In this document: in pieces, positions 45,502 through 56,243 of the stretch
How positions within the stretch are numbered: the first letter of the stretch is position 1
Layout of the letters: each line of letters opens with the position of its first letter
Assembly (NCBI RefSeq): GCF_002105155.1
Contig: NW_019029014.1
Location: forward strand, 394,518-458,517
From: Lobosporangium transversale
Lineage: Eukaryota; Mortierellomycota; Mortierellomycetes; Mortierellales; Mortierellaceae
Length of the DNA stretch: 64,000 bases
Direction: 5' to 3'
Program-made: the position numbers and the translations under genes
The notes under the pieces: model-generated
What the model was told of the DNA's origin: nothing
The model's database searches: none
Seen by the model: the letters and a program-made list of their open reading frames with translations, nothing else

Positions 45502-47488
45502 TCAATCACGACTAGTGAGCTTCAAATTAGTATCAATAGCCTCACCAAGACGGGCGTAAAGAGCCATCTTTGTCTTGGAAGGATCCGGGATTTCGATCTT
45601 AGAGTACTTGGAGATCATCAGTTCCCCGAAGACTTTTGCTTCCTGTATATTCATGAATCGGCCTGGACAAGAGCGACTATTAATAAAGGAAGCATCAAGT
45701 TAGCCATTTCCAATCCATTACATGAAAAATAAAATAAAATAAAAAAGAGCCCTTAAACTTTACCTTCCTATACCAAAGGGTAGGTAGTCCATCCCAACTT
45801 TAGTCGCAGCTTTGTTCTTGCCTACGAACCGCCATGGTCTAAACTCTGTCACATCCTCACCGTTTTCAGAACTCTGATGAGCAGGTCTGGTGTTGATAAT
45901 AACAGTAGAGCCCTTGGAGATCATAATACCGCTTGAAAGAGTAACATCTTCGAGCGCAAGGTGCATTATCCCCAGACGTTCAGTACGGAACCTGAAGACC
46001 TCTCGTACAAATGAGTCCATATAGATCATCTTCTTGATTGCAGCTGCAGTCAAGTCTCTGTCATGTGCTGGATCCAAGTCATCGCCAATAGGCTTTCCTT
46101 CCCTCGAACGCTCTTGACGTGCCTGTTCTCGTTCCGCCTGAATAGTATCAAGGACCTGCTGTTGTTCTTGAAATAACCTGTCCATGTACTGTGGGAATGC
46201 CGCCAGATAGTAGAGCATATTGGTGACGATATCTGTAGCTGTATAGACATACATGCCAGCAATAATAAGTAGATGTGCGCAAAGATCTTCAAGGTCCATG
46301 AACCCATACTTGTCAAAGTCATCGACCATGTGCTGAAGTACATCATCAGGCCGCTCCCATTCAACACCAGTCTCGTTCGCCAGAGCTTCGAGTCGACGGC
46401 GCTCACGGATCACAGGAGTAGAGGCCTCGACTAGAGTCTGAGCATGGTTTCGAAGCGGATGGAGCAGTTTACAGTTGGACCATCGCACAAAGGCGCGCCA
46501 TTTGGAGGCTCTGAAATTACCGTTGATGAACGCTGGCCCGAGATCTGCTGAAGCAGATATAAGTGTTTCAATGACTTTACGGTCCTTGGCAATCTCAGGA
46601 TCAAAGAGAACGTGTGCCACTAAGTTGGGTAATAATAATAATAACAAAATCCAATTACTAATTGATCATTCATGTATGCAAGGAATGAAGAGAGAAAGAC
46701 CGTCACCGTTCAATGAAACATACTTGTGTTAGCAATTATCTTTTGAAGCGCAAGACGAGGTTTCACAACTAGTTTTGCCTCCTTCTCAGCAGGACAATGG
46801 ACTATTTCTTGATCAATGTCTATGTTCATCTGTGCTGCGATCTTCGGAGTGTAAGTAGGAATAAAACGATTGACCATCTCACGAATGAGTGTTCGAATGG
46901 TTATTTCATTAAAGTTGCTCTTTCGGCCGGAATTAAAGTATGAGCGCATGCGTACGTGCTTTTCACGCACGTCATTCCCAGAGAAGCTCTCATTAGTGAA
47001 AACTTCACGGGCTTGAGGGCCAGAGATGACAGTGAGGGCCATGTTGAGGAGATATATGTTAAACACTGGGCCGTATTCTTTTTCACAGCGCTCGAGGAAT
47101 GCGTCTGGATCCTCATTGTACTCATCATCATGTGAAGAGTCGCCTGGTCTGAGAGAGGCTATAGGGATTCTCTACAAAAAAAAAAAAAAGGGATTGGTAT
47201 AAAAGCGTAGGAGCGGTGCTCCTGGTATTAGTTCAATGATACTATGAGATGCAACAGCAAGGGCGTCTTGAGTATAGTAGTTTCAGCATAATTGCTCGAG
47301 CATAACAGCGTAGTCCTCTCTTTCCACTTCATCTCTTTTATTTCCACCTTGTCTGTACTGAACCCTGGAGCCGAGGCAGCCCTCGTAGCCATGTATGCCG
47401 CAGAAGCCAGTCCAAGGCCAAAAGGAATGGCAGCCTGCATAGCGCCAATAGGCATGCCATTTGCGGGACTGGATAAAAGTCCGATCAT
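45502..47488 (-). CDS. Cytochrome P450, tandem copy 1
   Basis: Haem-thiolate monooxygenase. Four exons, 47488-47348, 47171-46724, 46619-45764 and 45676-45502, join in frame to 539 aa. An N-terminal hydrophobic anchor (AIPFGLGLASAAYMATRAAS) suggests ER membrane attachment. It has RIPIASLRPGDSSHDDEY and YGPVFNIYLLNMALTVISGP early on, an I-helix LIIAGMYVYTATDIVTNML lacking the common acidic residue, the K-helix ExxR (REVFRFR), the FRPWRF motif and the haem loop FGIGSRSCPGRF, with Cys ligand near residue 485. The haem loop is split by the last intron after the second Gly. The first donor (gtggaa) is weak but matches the position used in the paralogue. The substrate is unknown. A 432 bp stretch of exon 3 is virtually identical to the second copy. 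Confidence 0.88.
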
Positions 47489-48351
47489 TTGTTGAAGATT
47501 GTTGAAGGTTGTTGAAAATAGATATTTGAATTTGCGATATAAGATATATAGCTGGTTGAGTGTTCCTCTTTCTGTCACAAAAAAAAAAAAAAAAAAAAAA
47601 GATAATGAAGCCAGTATTTATAGATCTTACCTGAGTACAACGGAAGCGATGACATCAAGGGCCAGCAATTGAGAGATTACAGGGTGATTGCCTCAGACAT
47701 TAAAGTGCGGTCAGAGGATATTTGCGCTTGCGCTACAACCTTTCTATAACAGTGGAACAAATGCTGTGTCTGGTTGCAGGCGGTGAGATCCAATTGACTA
47801 CTTTGCAGTGTGTAAAATATTTTGAACAAACACAAATGGATTGAACAACAAAAAAGACTGAACGAGAACAGTCAGTACATACCCAAATGATTCCACTGAG
47901 CTATTTGTTTTATGAATTGGTGGCGAACCCTCTGCATGACCATAATAAATCAGACAATACCAGACTCCGATCAAAGTATCTATGTATGACCTCCCTCTAA
48001 CTTGTCGAATATATGATAAGTTCGCTGAGACAGAACAACACCTGCTCTTCCGCTATCCTAAGAAGCTGGAATTGCGGTACGGCGCGATGCAGAGATTCGT
48101 CGAAGAAAACGGCAGGTCAACCACCCTACTGGAATCGCTATTTTAATGTGCCACGTGCCATAGCTGGCATTGATATCGCTTCAAACCAGGTTATCAATCA
48201 CCTGGGAGTAGAGGAAAAGAGAAATAAGAGGAAAAGAGGAAAAGAGAAGAGAAGCTGAATTTCCTTCACCCTACCAATCTGCCCTGGTCCCTGACACCGA
48301 CTTCTCCACATAGCCCCATTATATATTTTGTACTTGCCTTGCCTCTAGTCT

Positions 48352-48382
<31 letters not shown>

Positions 48383-48583
48383 CCGGTTCTGGTTCTTTTT
48401 AGATTTATTATAATTTGTAAAAGCAAAAGTGTTCATTTTCTTTTAATAGGTTAGTAGTGAAGGTATTGAATTATTACACACACTGCTGGCGTAATTAGTC
48501 ATGTCCCCTTGAGGTGTCCCTCCAATATCCCAATGCAAGATAGCGAGTAGGCTAAATGCTTGATTTATTCTAATGTCCTAATA
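47489..48583. other. P450-1 upstream region, with possible retroelement fragment
   Basis: Contains a poly-A run at 47579-47600 and a T-run at 48355-48382. The frame 47982-48146 (+) reads MYDLPLTCRIYDKFAETEQH, then LLFRYPKKLEL. The spacing of Glu-x-Glu-His-Leu-Leu-Phe and the following Pro-Lys resembles the C-terminal end of non-LTR reverse transcriptases (TExHLxFxCP). It is only 54 codons and unsupported otherwise. Confidence 0.3.
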
Positions 48584-48812
48584 CAGTAACCATCATATTT
48601 GGAAAAATATTTTGCTCTCTAAACTTCATTGCCCTGTTGCATGCTCAAGATGAACCAGATTGAGATAGGAAACTGGATACACATAGCTATACTCATAATA
48701 AACAGCATCCTCAAATCTAGAATCGATATCCCCACTCTTGATTTCATTATGATCATTTAATGGTGATCAGGTCATTTTTCCAAATATGAGACTACCCTCT
48801 AGAAAATGCTAG
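48584..48812 (+). repeat. Left terminal inverted repeat of the Tc1/mariner element
   Basis: 229 bp, matching the reverse complement of 49966-50194. Begins at the TA target duplication. Confidence 0.9.
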
Positions 48813-48913
48813 AATATTTTCTTTCGAGTCTGTTTCTTTCTTAAATGCCAGAGTTCCTATGTTTTTTGATTTATTATCGATACTTTAGCCCCTAAACGTC
48901 CATCCATACGAAT

Positions 48914-49944
48914 ATGAAGCCAATTACCCAATCCAAGGTTAGAAGAGCCATTGCTCTCCTCAAGCAAGGTCTTTCCACTCGACAGGTTGGCGAGAAACTC
49001 GGAATTTCCCATACTTCTGTGACAAATATCCGTCGAAGCGCAGCAGAAGATATTGCGAAAAAGTCAGCAGGTCGTCCAAGGAAGATTGGAGACGAAATGG
49101 CCCAGCATCTTAAGCTAGGACTTAAGCGTGGTCTTTTCAAATCCTCCATTGATGCTCAAAAGGAAGCGAACAAATTACTCCCAAGCCCCGTATCAAGTTC
49201 CACCATCAGAAGATGCCTTAGGAGGACTGGTATGAGGGCAAAGAAGGTTGTCAAGAGACCTTTCCTCAAGAACAACACATAAAGAAGCGTCTTCAATTCG
49301 CTCGCATATACCAAGAATGGACTAAAGAGGACTGGAAGGCTGTCGTTTGGTCCGATGAGTCCAAAATGAATCGTATTTGCTCAGATGGGGTGGCCTGGGT
49401 ATGGGATGACCAGGAAGAGGCCATCAATGAGCGAACTGTTCAAGGAACAGTGAAGTTTGGTGGCGGGGGGGTCATGATATGGGGCTGCATGACATGGAAC
49501 GGACCCGGTCGAATCTATAGGATTGAAGGAACCATGAACTCAGAAAAGTACATCAACATCCTAAGGAATGATCTCCAGCAGTCCGTTCGGGATTGGGGCA
49601 TCGCAGAGGACGGGTTTATCTTCCAACATGACAACGATCGAAAGCACACTGCGAAGGTCACTCAGGCATATTTGCGGTCAGTGGGCCTGACAGAAGAGTC
49701 AAGAAGGCTTCTAATTTGGCCAGCACAGTCGCCTGACATGAATCCTATCGAACACATGTGGTCTGAGCTGCAGAGGAGACTTGGGATGTACCCGGAATTA
49801 GCCAAAAGCTGTGCTGAGCTCTGGAATCGGATCGAGAGGGAATGGTACTCAATCCCACAAGAGTTCTGCCAGAAACTAATCGAGAGTATGCCAAGGAGAC
49901 TCCGGGAGGTTTACAGGGCCAAAGGAAAGCATACTAGGTACTAG
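48914..49944 (+). pseudogene. Tc1/mariner transposase, one frame change
   Basis: Cut-and-paste transposase. The first frame (48914-49282) starts MKPITQSKVRRAIALLKQGL and contains a helix-turn-helix (STRQVGEKLGISHTSVTNIR), followed by a GRPRK hook-like segment typical of Tc1 and a second DNA-binding half. Near 49270-49285 the coding frame moves by one base. The second frame continues KKRLQFARIYQEW and VVWSDESK (first Asp), then FQHDNDRKHTAK (second Asp) and SPDMNPIEHMW (Glu), and ends at 49944. Between the second Asp and the Glu there are 39 residues, against 34 in classic Tc1; a five-residue insert lies near GLTEESRRL. A single-base loss explains the split. A short intron does not fit, and no slippery heptamer is seen. 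Confidence 0.85.
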
Positions 49945-49965
49945 CCACTTAGACTACCAAGCGAA

Positions 49966-50194
49966 CTAGCATTTTCTAGAGGGTAGTCTCATATTTGGAA
50001 AAATGACCTGATCACCATTAAATGATCATAATGAAATCAAGAGTGGGGATATCGATTCTAGATTTGAGGATGCTGTTTATTATGAGTATAGCTATGTGTA
50101 TCCAGTTTCCTATCTCAATCTGGTTCATCTTGAGCATGCAACAGGGCAATGAAGTTTAGAGAGCAAAATATTTTTCCAAATATGATGGTTACTG
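49966..50194 (-). repeat. Right terminal inverted repeat of the Tc1/mariner element
   Basis: 229 bp, reverse complement of 48584-48812, followed by the TA target duplication. Confidence 0.9.
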
Positions 50195-51023
50195 TATATA
50201 TCCTTAGCATCTATCCCGTGTTACATATTTCTAACGCTATTAAAGATAAAGGTTACACAAGACAGGGTTTAATCGATGCACACAACATGGGTCAAAATGT
50301 TAATTCTTGACAGGCGTTCCGTGAGGACTAGTAAACTAAAAATTAACTTTTAGCTCGACCGCTGGCTGATCTCGTCCTACATCTTTCATTCTTTTTCGAC
50401 AACAAAGAACAAGCATGAGCCTTGGTGGTCATGGATGGGACAGGAAAGGGGCAGGGGCACTGACGCGGCAAATGGATGAAAGGCTTCATTTGTCATCTTT
50501 TATTGATGAACATATATCTTCTAGGGAGGATTTAACGTGGATACATTCTATCTATGTTGCTCGTAAACAGACGTGCAGTTATGCTTTGATAAATACAATA
50601 AAAACTTCAGTAAAATACCTATGGACGTAGCGTGCGAATCCACATCTTATTCTCACTTGCTTTCCTACCTGTTTACTTGTCTATTTAATACTTTTCCTCC
50701 TGCACACTCGCTCTGGTGAATATTCCATCTGCTATATCCAATGCTCATAATATCACCCTATCTTATCAGAAGATTGAAGTCTCAAGAAGCTTATTTGGTT
50801 TTCTTTTAGGTCCTTAAATCATGGACCATCATTTCAAAGAATCATACGAGCATTTATACAACACACATATATAATATATATATATGTGCATGTGTATATA
50901 TATTTTTATTATATGCAATTAGATATATATAAGTATTTGCGGAGGTTGTATGTTTCGTTGTTGTACAGGGATGGGGACGAGCCCTTTGAGAGGCATCAAA
51001 TATCTCGCGACAGACTACACTAT
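50195..51023. other. Spacer between transposon and P450 copy 2
   Basis: A 71-codon + strand frame at 50415-50630 (MSLGGHGWDRKGAGALTRQM) follows a pyrimidine-rich leader but has no recognised family. The segment 50625-50698 resembles the cdc25 3' end at 2303-2370. An AT-rich microsatellite lies at 50868-50935. Confidence 0.35.
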
Positions 51024-53002
51024 TCATTCACGACTAGTGAACTTCAGACCAGTATCAATAGGTTCGCCAATATGGGTGCAAAGAGCCATCTTTGTCTTGG
51101 AGGGGTCCTGGATTTCAATCTTGGAGTATTTGGAGACCATCAATGCTCCAACAGCCTTCAACTGCTCCACAACAATGAACCGGCCTGGACAAGCGTGCCT
51201 GTTAAAATTGGAAGGTCCATTTAATCATTTTTAGACTCTCTCAAGGTAAAATGAGTAAATAAATAAATAATGCAAGAGGAGTTATATATCTTACCTTCCC
51301 ATGCCAAAGGGTAGATAGTCCATTCCAACTTTAGTCGCAGCTTTGTTCTTGCCTACGAACCGCCATGGTCTAAACTCTGTCACATCCTCACCATTTTCAG
51401 AACTCTGATGAGCAGGTCTGGTGTTGATAATAACAGTAGAGCCCTTGGAGATCATAATACCGCTTGAAAGAGTAACATCTTCGAGCGCAAGGTGCATTAT
51501 CCCCAGACGTTCAGTACGGAACCTGAAGACCTCTCGTACAAATGAGTCCATATAGATCATCTTCTTGATTGCAGCTGCAGTCAAGTCTCTGTCATGTGCT
51601 GGATCCAAGTCATCGCCAATAGGCTTTCCTTCCCTCGAACGCTCTTGACGTGCCTGTTCTCGTTCCGCCTGAATAGTATCAAGGACCTGCTGTTGTTCTT
51701 GAAATAACCTGTCCATGTACTGTGGGAATGCCGCCAGATAGTAGAGCATATTGGTGGAGGCATCCGTAATCGTATGGACGATTGCGCCAGAAATGATAAG
51801 GGCAAAAGCGCAGATGTCTTCGAGATCTACGAGCCCATGCTTGTCAAAGTCATCGAACATATGCTGAAGAACATCATCAGGTTGTTCGAATTCGATCCCA
51901 GCCTCATTCGCTAGAGCTTCTAGCCGACGGCGTTCAAGAATCACAGACATAGAGGCTTCGGCTAGGATCTGAGCATGGTTTCGAAGCGGATGAAATAGTT
52001 TATAGTTGGCCCGCTGGATAAAGGTACGCCATTTTGAGGCTCGAACACCACCATTGCCAAATGTCTTTCCGAAATCTTTAGAAGCGGAGATAAACGTGTC
52101 AATGATCTTACGGCTCTTGGCAATCTCAGGGCCGACAAAGACAAGTGCAGCTGAGTTTGGGAAAAAAATAAGTATAAGCCATGTTGGTCATTGATGCGCC
52201 CAATAGATGAAATGGAAGACAGAAAATTGCGGTTGCTCAATAAAGCATACTTGCGTTAGCAATTATCTTCTGAAACACGAGAAGAGGCTTTTCCACTAGC
52301 TTGGCTCCTCTCTGAGCAGGGCAGTAGCCTAGTTCTTGATCAATGACTTTTTCCATCTGTGCTACGATCTTTGGGATATAAGTGGGGATAAAGCGAGTGA
52401 TCATATCACGAATGAGGGCAGGAATGGTCCTGTTGTTATAGTTATTGTTACTCTTCCGACCCGTATCAAAGTATGAGCGCATGCATGTAAGCTCCTCAAG
52501 CGCATCATTCGCAGAGAAGCTCTCATTAGTGAAAACTTCACGGGCTTGAGGGCCAGAGATGACAGTGAGGGCCATGTTGAGGAGATATACGTTAAACACT
52601 GGGCCATATTCTTTTTCACAGCGCTCGAGGAATGCGTCTGGATCCTCATTGTACTCATCATCATGTGAAGAGTCGCCTGGTCTGAGAGAGGCTATAGGGA
52701 TTCTCTACAAAAAAAAAAAAGAGATTAATATAGTAGCGTAGGAGCGATATACATATATATAAATATATATGTCTCTGAAGGTATGAGGGCGAAACAAATG
52801 AGACCCGAGACCTCTGAGATGTGCCTATTTCTATTCCAACATAATTGTTTCTCCGATTCACCTTATCTGTACTGAACTCTGGGCTCAAGGCGATTTTCGC
52901 AGCCATAAATGTTGCAGAGGCAAGTCCAATGCCAAAAGGGATGGCAGCCTTCATAGCCCCGATGACCATACCATTTGTGGAGCTGGATAGAAGTGTAAGC
53001 AT
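51024..53002 (-). CDS. Cytochrome P450, tandem copy 2
   Basis: Paralogue of the gene at 45502-47488. Four exons, 53002-52862, 52704-52251, 52150-51295 and 51198-51024, join in frame to 541 aa; exons 1, 3 and 4 have exactly the same lengths as in copy 1, and exon 2 is six bases longer. It has an N-terminal anchor (AIPFGIGLASATFMAAKIAL), RIPIASLRPGDSSHDDEY, I-helix LIISGAIVHTITDASTNML with the His-Thr pattern seen in several fungal P450s, ExxR (REVFRFR) and haem loop FGMGRHACPGRF, with Cys near residue 487. Overall protein identity is moderate in exons 1, 2 (3' part), 3 (5' part) and 4, but near total in the second half of exon 3. The substrate is unknown. The 5' and 3' flanks also keep traces of the duplication. 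Confidence 0.88.
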
Positions 53003-53928
53003 TTGTAAGGAAATACGTTGTTAGATGTGTGTGGTACAAGGCTTATAATCAGCACCGTGTTCTTATTTCTGTTAAAGGAACCAAGAAAAGAAGAGTACTG
53101 AAATTATGAAAGCAGTATTTATAGTTTTAATCCATCTTATTTGGAAATCTGGAAGTGATATCATTTATGGACCTGTTACTGAGAAATCGATAAAGCCTAT
53201 ATACATGGGTGCTTCATAACTTTATCTGGAAAACCCGATTTTATAACGATAGTTATGCTTGATCTATTCATGACCACTACCAAAAAAAAAAAAAAAAAAA
53301 AAAAAAAGTGACGCTTACAATAGTCAGAAACCTGGCTATGGGCATTGGAGGCCGATCGACTTCTTTGCAAAAGCTTCGCTACATCGTGGAGCAGCAATGA
53401 TTGGCTGATTGTGAAACCAAGCCGTAAGTGATGGTTTTCCCATGACATTAATAACAAAAAAAAAAAAAAAAAAAAACTTGAGGCGAACGTCGTTAATCCA
53501 CCACGGTCGATTTTTTGGCCACTAAATCTTAAAATAAAAAAAGTCACTGTCCTCGTTAATAAATATATATGGCTTGGGAGCCATTTAGTAGCGACTTTTT
53601 ATAATCTTGTATCATGCATTAACAGCCAATGTGCGTTTGAGGGTCATATGGACGAGCTCGGATCCATTCAGTCATGAGATCGAGATCGGGAGCACTCTGG
53701 CCCCAATCGCAAGTTTTACCTCGCTAGGACAGCTGATACGAGGAAAAAAAAAAAAAAAATCTCTAGCATCAACTAAATACAGTAGGATAATAGATTATGG
53801 TACTTTGAACTACAGTAATGTCTCTAAGGGCGACGTTTTATCTCCCTTGGAGAAGCTTATCTTACTCAAAAGTATATATGAATCTCTTTAATTTGAACGT
53901 GTAATATGCACTAATACGCAAAACTAAT
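53003..53928. other. P450-2 upstream region, no gene seen
   Basis: A-runs at 53281-53307 and 53457-53476 and a shorter one at about 53742-53759. 53140-53195 resembles the P450-1 upstream segment near 47640-47690. Transposon-end-like TACAGTA motifs occur near 53777 and 53811. Confidence 0.4.
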
Positions 53929-54877
53929 GAGTGTTTACTTTTACTTTTACTTTAATATCCTGACGAGAACTTATCACATCGCCATGGATGTTGGCTGCAT
54001 GGTATCCCTTGATCTTGGTGGAAGAATTGCTAGCTTAGGAAAATATGATCTATCACCGCGTATCACCGTTATTGTGATATTAGTAAGAAAAATTATGCTT
54101 AGTCATTTACTTAGTTCTAGAGGTAAAAATCGGAAAAATCGACCCTTTGCTTTCTATTAGCCCTGATCCGCTTGTATCAAAACCCATGCTCCGATGTTCC
54201 GATCCATGTATTTTAGAGCAAGCTTTCTGGAAAAATCTTATTTTTGGATTTATTCCCCATTTGGCATACCAACCAACAATATCCTACTGTACTTGGAAAA
54301 GGTACTGTAGTTCAAACTTCGAGCTACTGAATCCTATGACCTTAAGCAACAACGCCGAATAACAAAGCGACAAATGCAAATACCTGATTTGTTATGCTAC
54401 CATAGTCAATTTGATAGGAGCGACATCTCTTAACTTGATATTGGCTACAGATGGAAAGTTGATGACCTGAAATTTAAGTATATAGTCCAGCTGATGCTTA
54501 TATCATAAAGTTGGAGCGCTGCTGTCGATATCCAATGTTAAATCCAAAAAACACCATATGATTTTTAGTGATTGCTACGCTTCGTAGCTGCCATTAAGGA
54601 GAAAGCTTGCTCTAAAATACATGTATTGGAACATCGGAGAATGGGTTTTGATACAAGCGGATCAGGGCTAATAGAAAGCAAAGGGTCGATTTCTCCGATT
54701 TTTACCTCTAAAACTAAATGACTAAGCATAATTTTTCTTACCAATATCACAATAACGGTGATACACGGTGATACACGGCGATAGATCATATTTTCCTAAG
54801 TTAGCGATTCTTCCACCCATGGCGATATGACAAGTTCCCGTCAGGATATTAAAGTAAAAGTAAAAGTAACATTCACT
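53929..54877. mobile_element. Non-autonomous element or palindrome with about 300 bp inverted arms
   Basis: Left arm 53929-54228 and right arm 54600-54877 are inverted copies. Both contain tacttttacttttactttaa, then taatatcctgacgRgaactt, the segment gataagtcatttaRttNtag and tgatccgcttgtatcaaaac on matching strands. Arms differ by small indels, for example a duplicated gtgatacac unit in the right arm, and by scattered substitutions. The 370 bp centre shows no coding frame. No clear target-site duplication was found, so the borders are approximate. It may be a MITE-like element or an inverted duplication. Confidence 0.6.
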
Positions 54878-55518
54878 CGGTTTTGGGTGTAAGTGTATGT
54901 TCCTGTCATGCCATTACAATCTTTGCCTTCGTCGCATAATTGGAGCTTCCTAGAAAGGAGCATCTATAAGAGATTCCTGTTGAGCTTCACGGCCACGCTG
55001 CTCGCGAGAGCAATTCGCTAAGAAACCTTTTTCATTGCCGATAACAAGGATAACAAGTTCAGATCATGAAAGCGATGGGGGATAGTGAGGACACTTTGGG
55101 AATAGATTAAAATCAAAAGAAAAGCAGCCTTGTTTATTTTCAAGGAACTCTCGAGGGCTCCCTAGGAGCTACTGAGGATCCAGACAGTATAGCCCATGGT
55201 TCTGAGCTTAAAGTCCGCTTCGCCAATGCGCTGACTAGCATGAAGGTGTGTGTTGAACGTATACATGTGGTATTAGAATAAATTCAAATTAGCAAGGTTC
55301 AAATGTATTTTTTTGACTTGGATAAACTCTTTGCTTCTCAAAGGGGCTATACAAAGAAATCAAGAAACATATGTCTAATATAAGACATGTGCTGGTCAGC
55401 ATTATAATGCAGAAAGATAAGTATCAATGATGTATAAAAGAATTACAACGAAAGAAGAGAAGAAGAGAAGAAGAGAAGAAGAGAAGAAGAGAAAAGTTGA
55501 AGTAAATAAAACATCATC
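54878..55518. repeat. Intergenic with (gaagaagagaa)n minisatellite
   Basis: No gene seen. 55451-55496 consists of about four copies of gaagaagagaa-type repeats, just downstream of the small membrane protein's stop. Confidence 0.5.
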
Positions 55519-55865
55519 CTAAATCAAGTAATTTTCTTTTTCCACTGCTACAGCGATATACATGTGTATTCCCATGAATACAGTGGATGATAAACAGATC
55601 CCGATAACTGTAAAGCGACTTGGTCTCGGTACTTTTGGCTACTAGAAAAAAAAAAAAAAAAAAAAAAAGAAAAAAATACAAGGATGCATTTAAGAGGAGA
55701 GCTTCTTGAGTCAATCCCTACCGTAGCAGCGAGAGTAATGACAAACTCTTTAAAGTAACTGCGCTTGGATAGCGAATGGTCTTCCAGATTTTGAGACCCC
55801 ACACGTTCCAGGGAGAATTCCGAGAGGTAAGTTGGATACTCCATTGGAAAAGAAGAATAAGACAT
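55519..55865 (-). CDS. Small single-pass membrane protein (87 aa), hypothetical
   Basis: Two exons, 55865-55722 and 55638-55519, join in frame. The protein starts MSYSSFPMEYPTYLSEFSLE, passes SKRSYFKEFVITLAAT at the exon junction, then PKVPRPSRF and one hydrophobic helix, TVIGICLSSTVFMGIHMYIAVAV, and ends EKENYLI. The size, Tyr/Ser-rich N-terminus and single C-terminal helix fit a small organellar membrane subunit or assembly factor, but I do not recognise the family. The intron (83 bp) has a gtaggg donor and a poly-T tract before a tagtag acceptor. Choosing the second tag gives the frame with the membrane helix. Confidence 0.45.
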
Positions 55866-56243
55866 TAGGATATAGTAAGCCAATGGATTAAAGCACTCAA
55901 GGATTCAGAGAGTGAAAACAAGGATTCACATTAGTGTAGATTGCAGGCGTAAAGGCGTAAAGGCACAAATGCGGCACAAATGCGGCCCACATCCTTTCTA
56001 CTTTTTTTTTTTTTTTTTTATAGCGCATCCGAAGAACGACCAATTGAGATATTAAAATAAAGATAATAAAGATGGCTACGATTTTTATGCTGTTTATTTG
56101 AGATGTTTATTTTCCCCTATCAATAATATAAATATTAAATGAATAGAAACAGAAGTTTGGGAAGGGAAAGAGAAGCCAACAGTGTCAAGACTTTTTTTTT
56201 TTTTTTTTTTTTTTTGCCAAGGCTGTTCTTTTTAGTCTGGCTA
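55866..56243. other. Intergenic
   Basis: Contains T-runs at about 56002-56019 and 56192-56214; the second lies next to the stop of the following gene. Tandem ggcgtaaa and acaaatgcggc repeats at 55946-55986. No gene seen. Confidence 0.5.

Larger units (their letters stand above)
48584..50194 (+). mobile_element. Tc1/mariner DNA transposon with 229 bp terminal inverted repeats
   Basis: A 1611 bp element flanked by TA at 48582-48583 and 50195-50196, the target duplication of this superfamily. The ends are CAGTAACCATCATATTTGG and its reverse complement. The inverted repeats, 48584-48812 and 49966-50194, are 229 bp each and identical as read by eye. Each repeat carries the 14 bp motif ATATTTGGAAAAAT near its outer end and again, inverted, near its inner end, which could be paired transposase-binding sites. 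The transposase frame (48914-49944) is interrupted once. It sits between the two P450 copies without breaking either. Identical repeats suggest very recent insertion. Confidence 0.93.

Noticed and set aside
49270-49290. Programmed frameshift in the transposase
   Set aside because: No slippery heptamer or clear stem-loop; Tc1 transposases are made from one frame, so a base loss or sequencing error is simpler.
50415-50630. Real 71-codon gene between transposon and P450-2
   Set aside because: ATG context is plausible, but there is no family, splice continuation or conservation argument.
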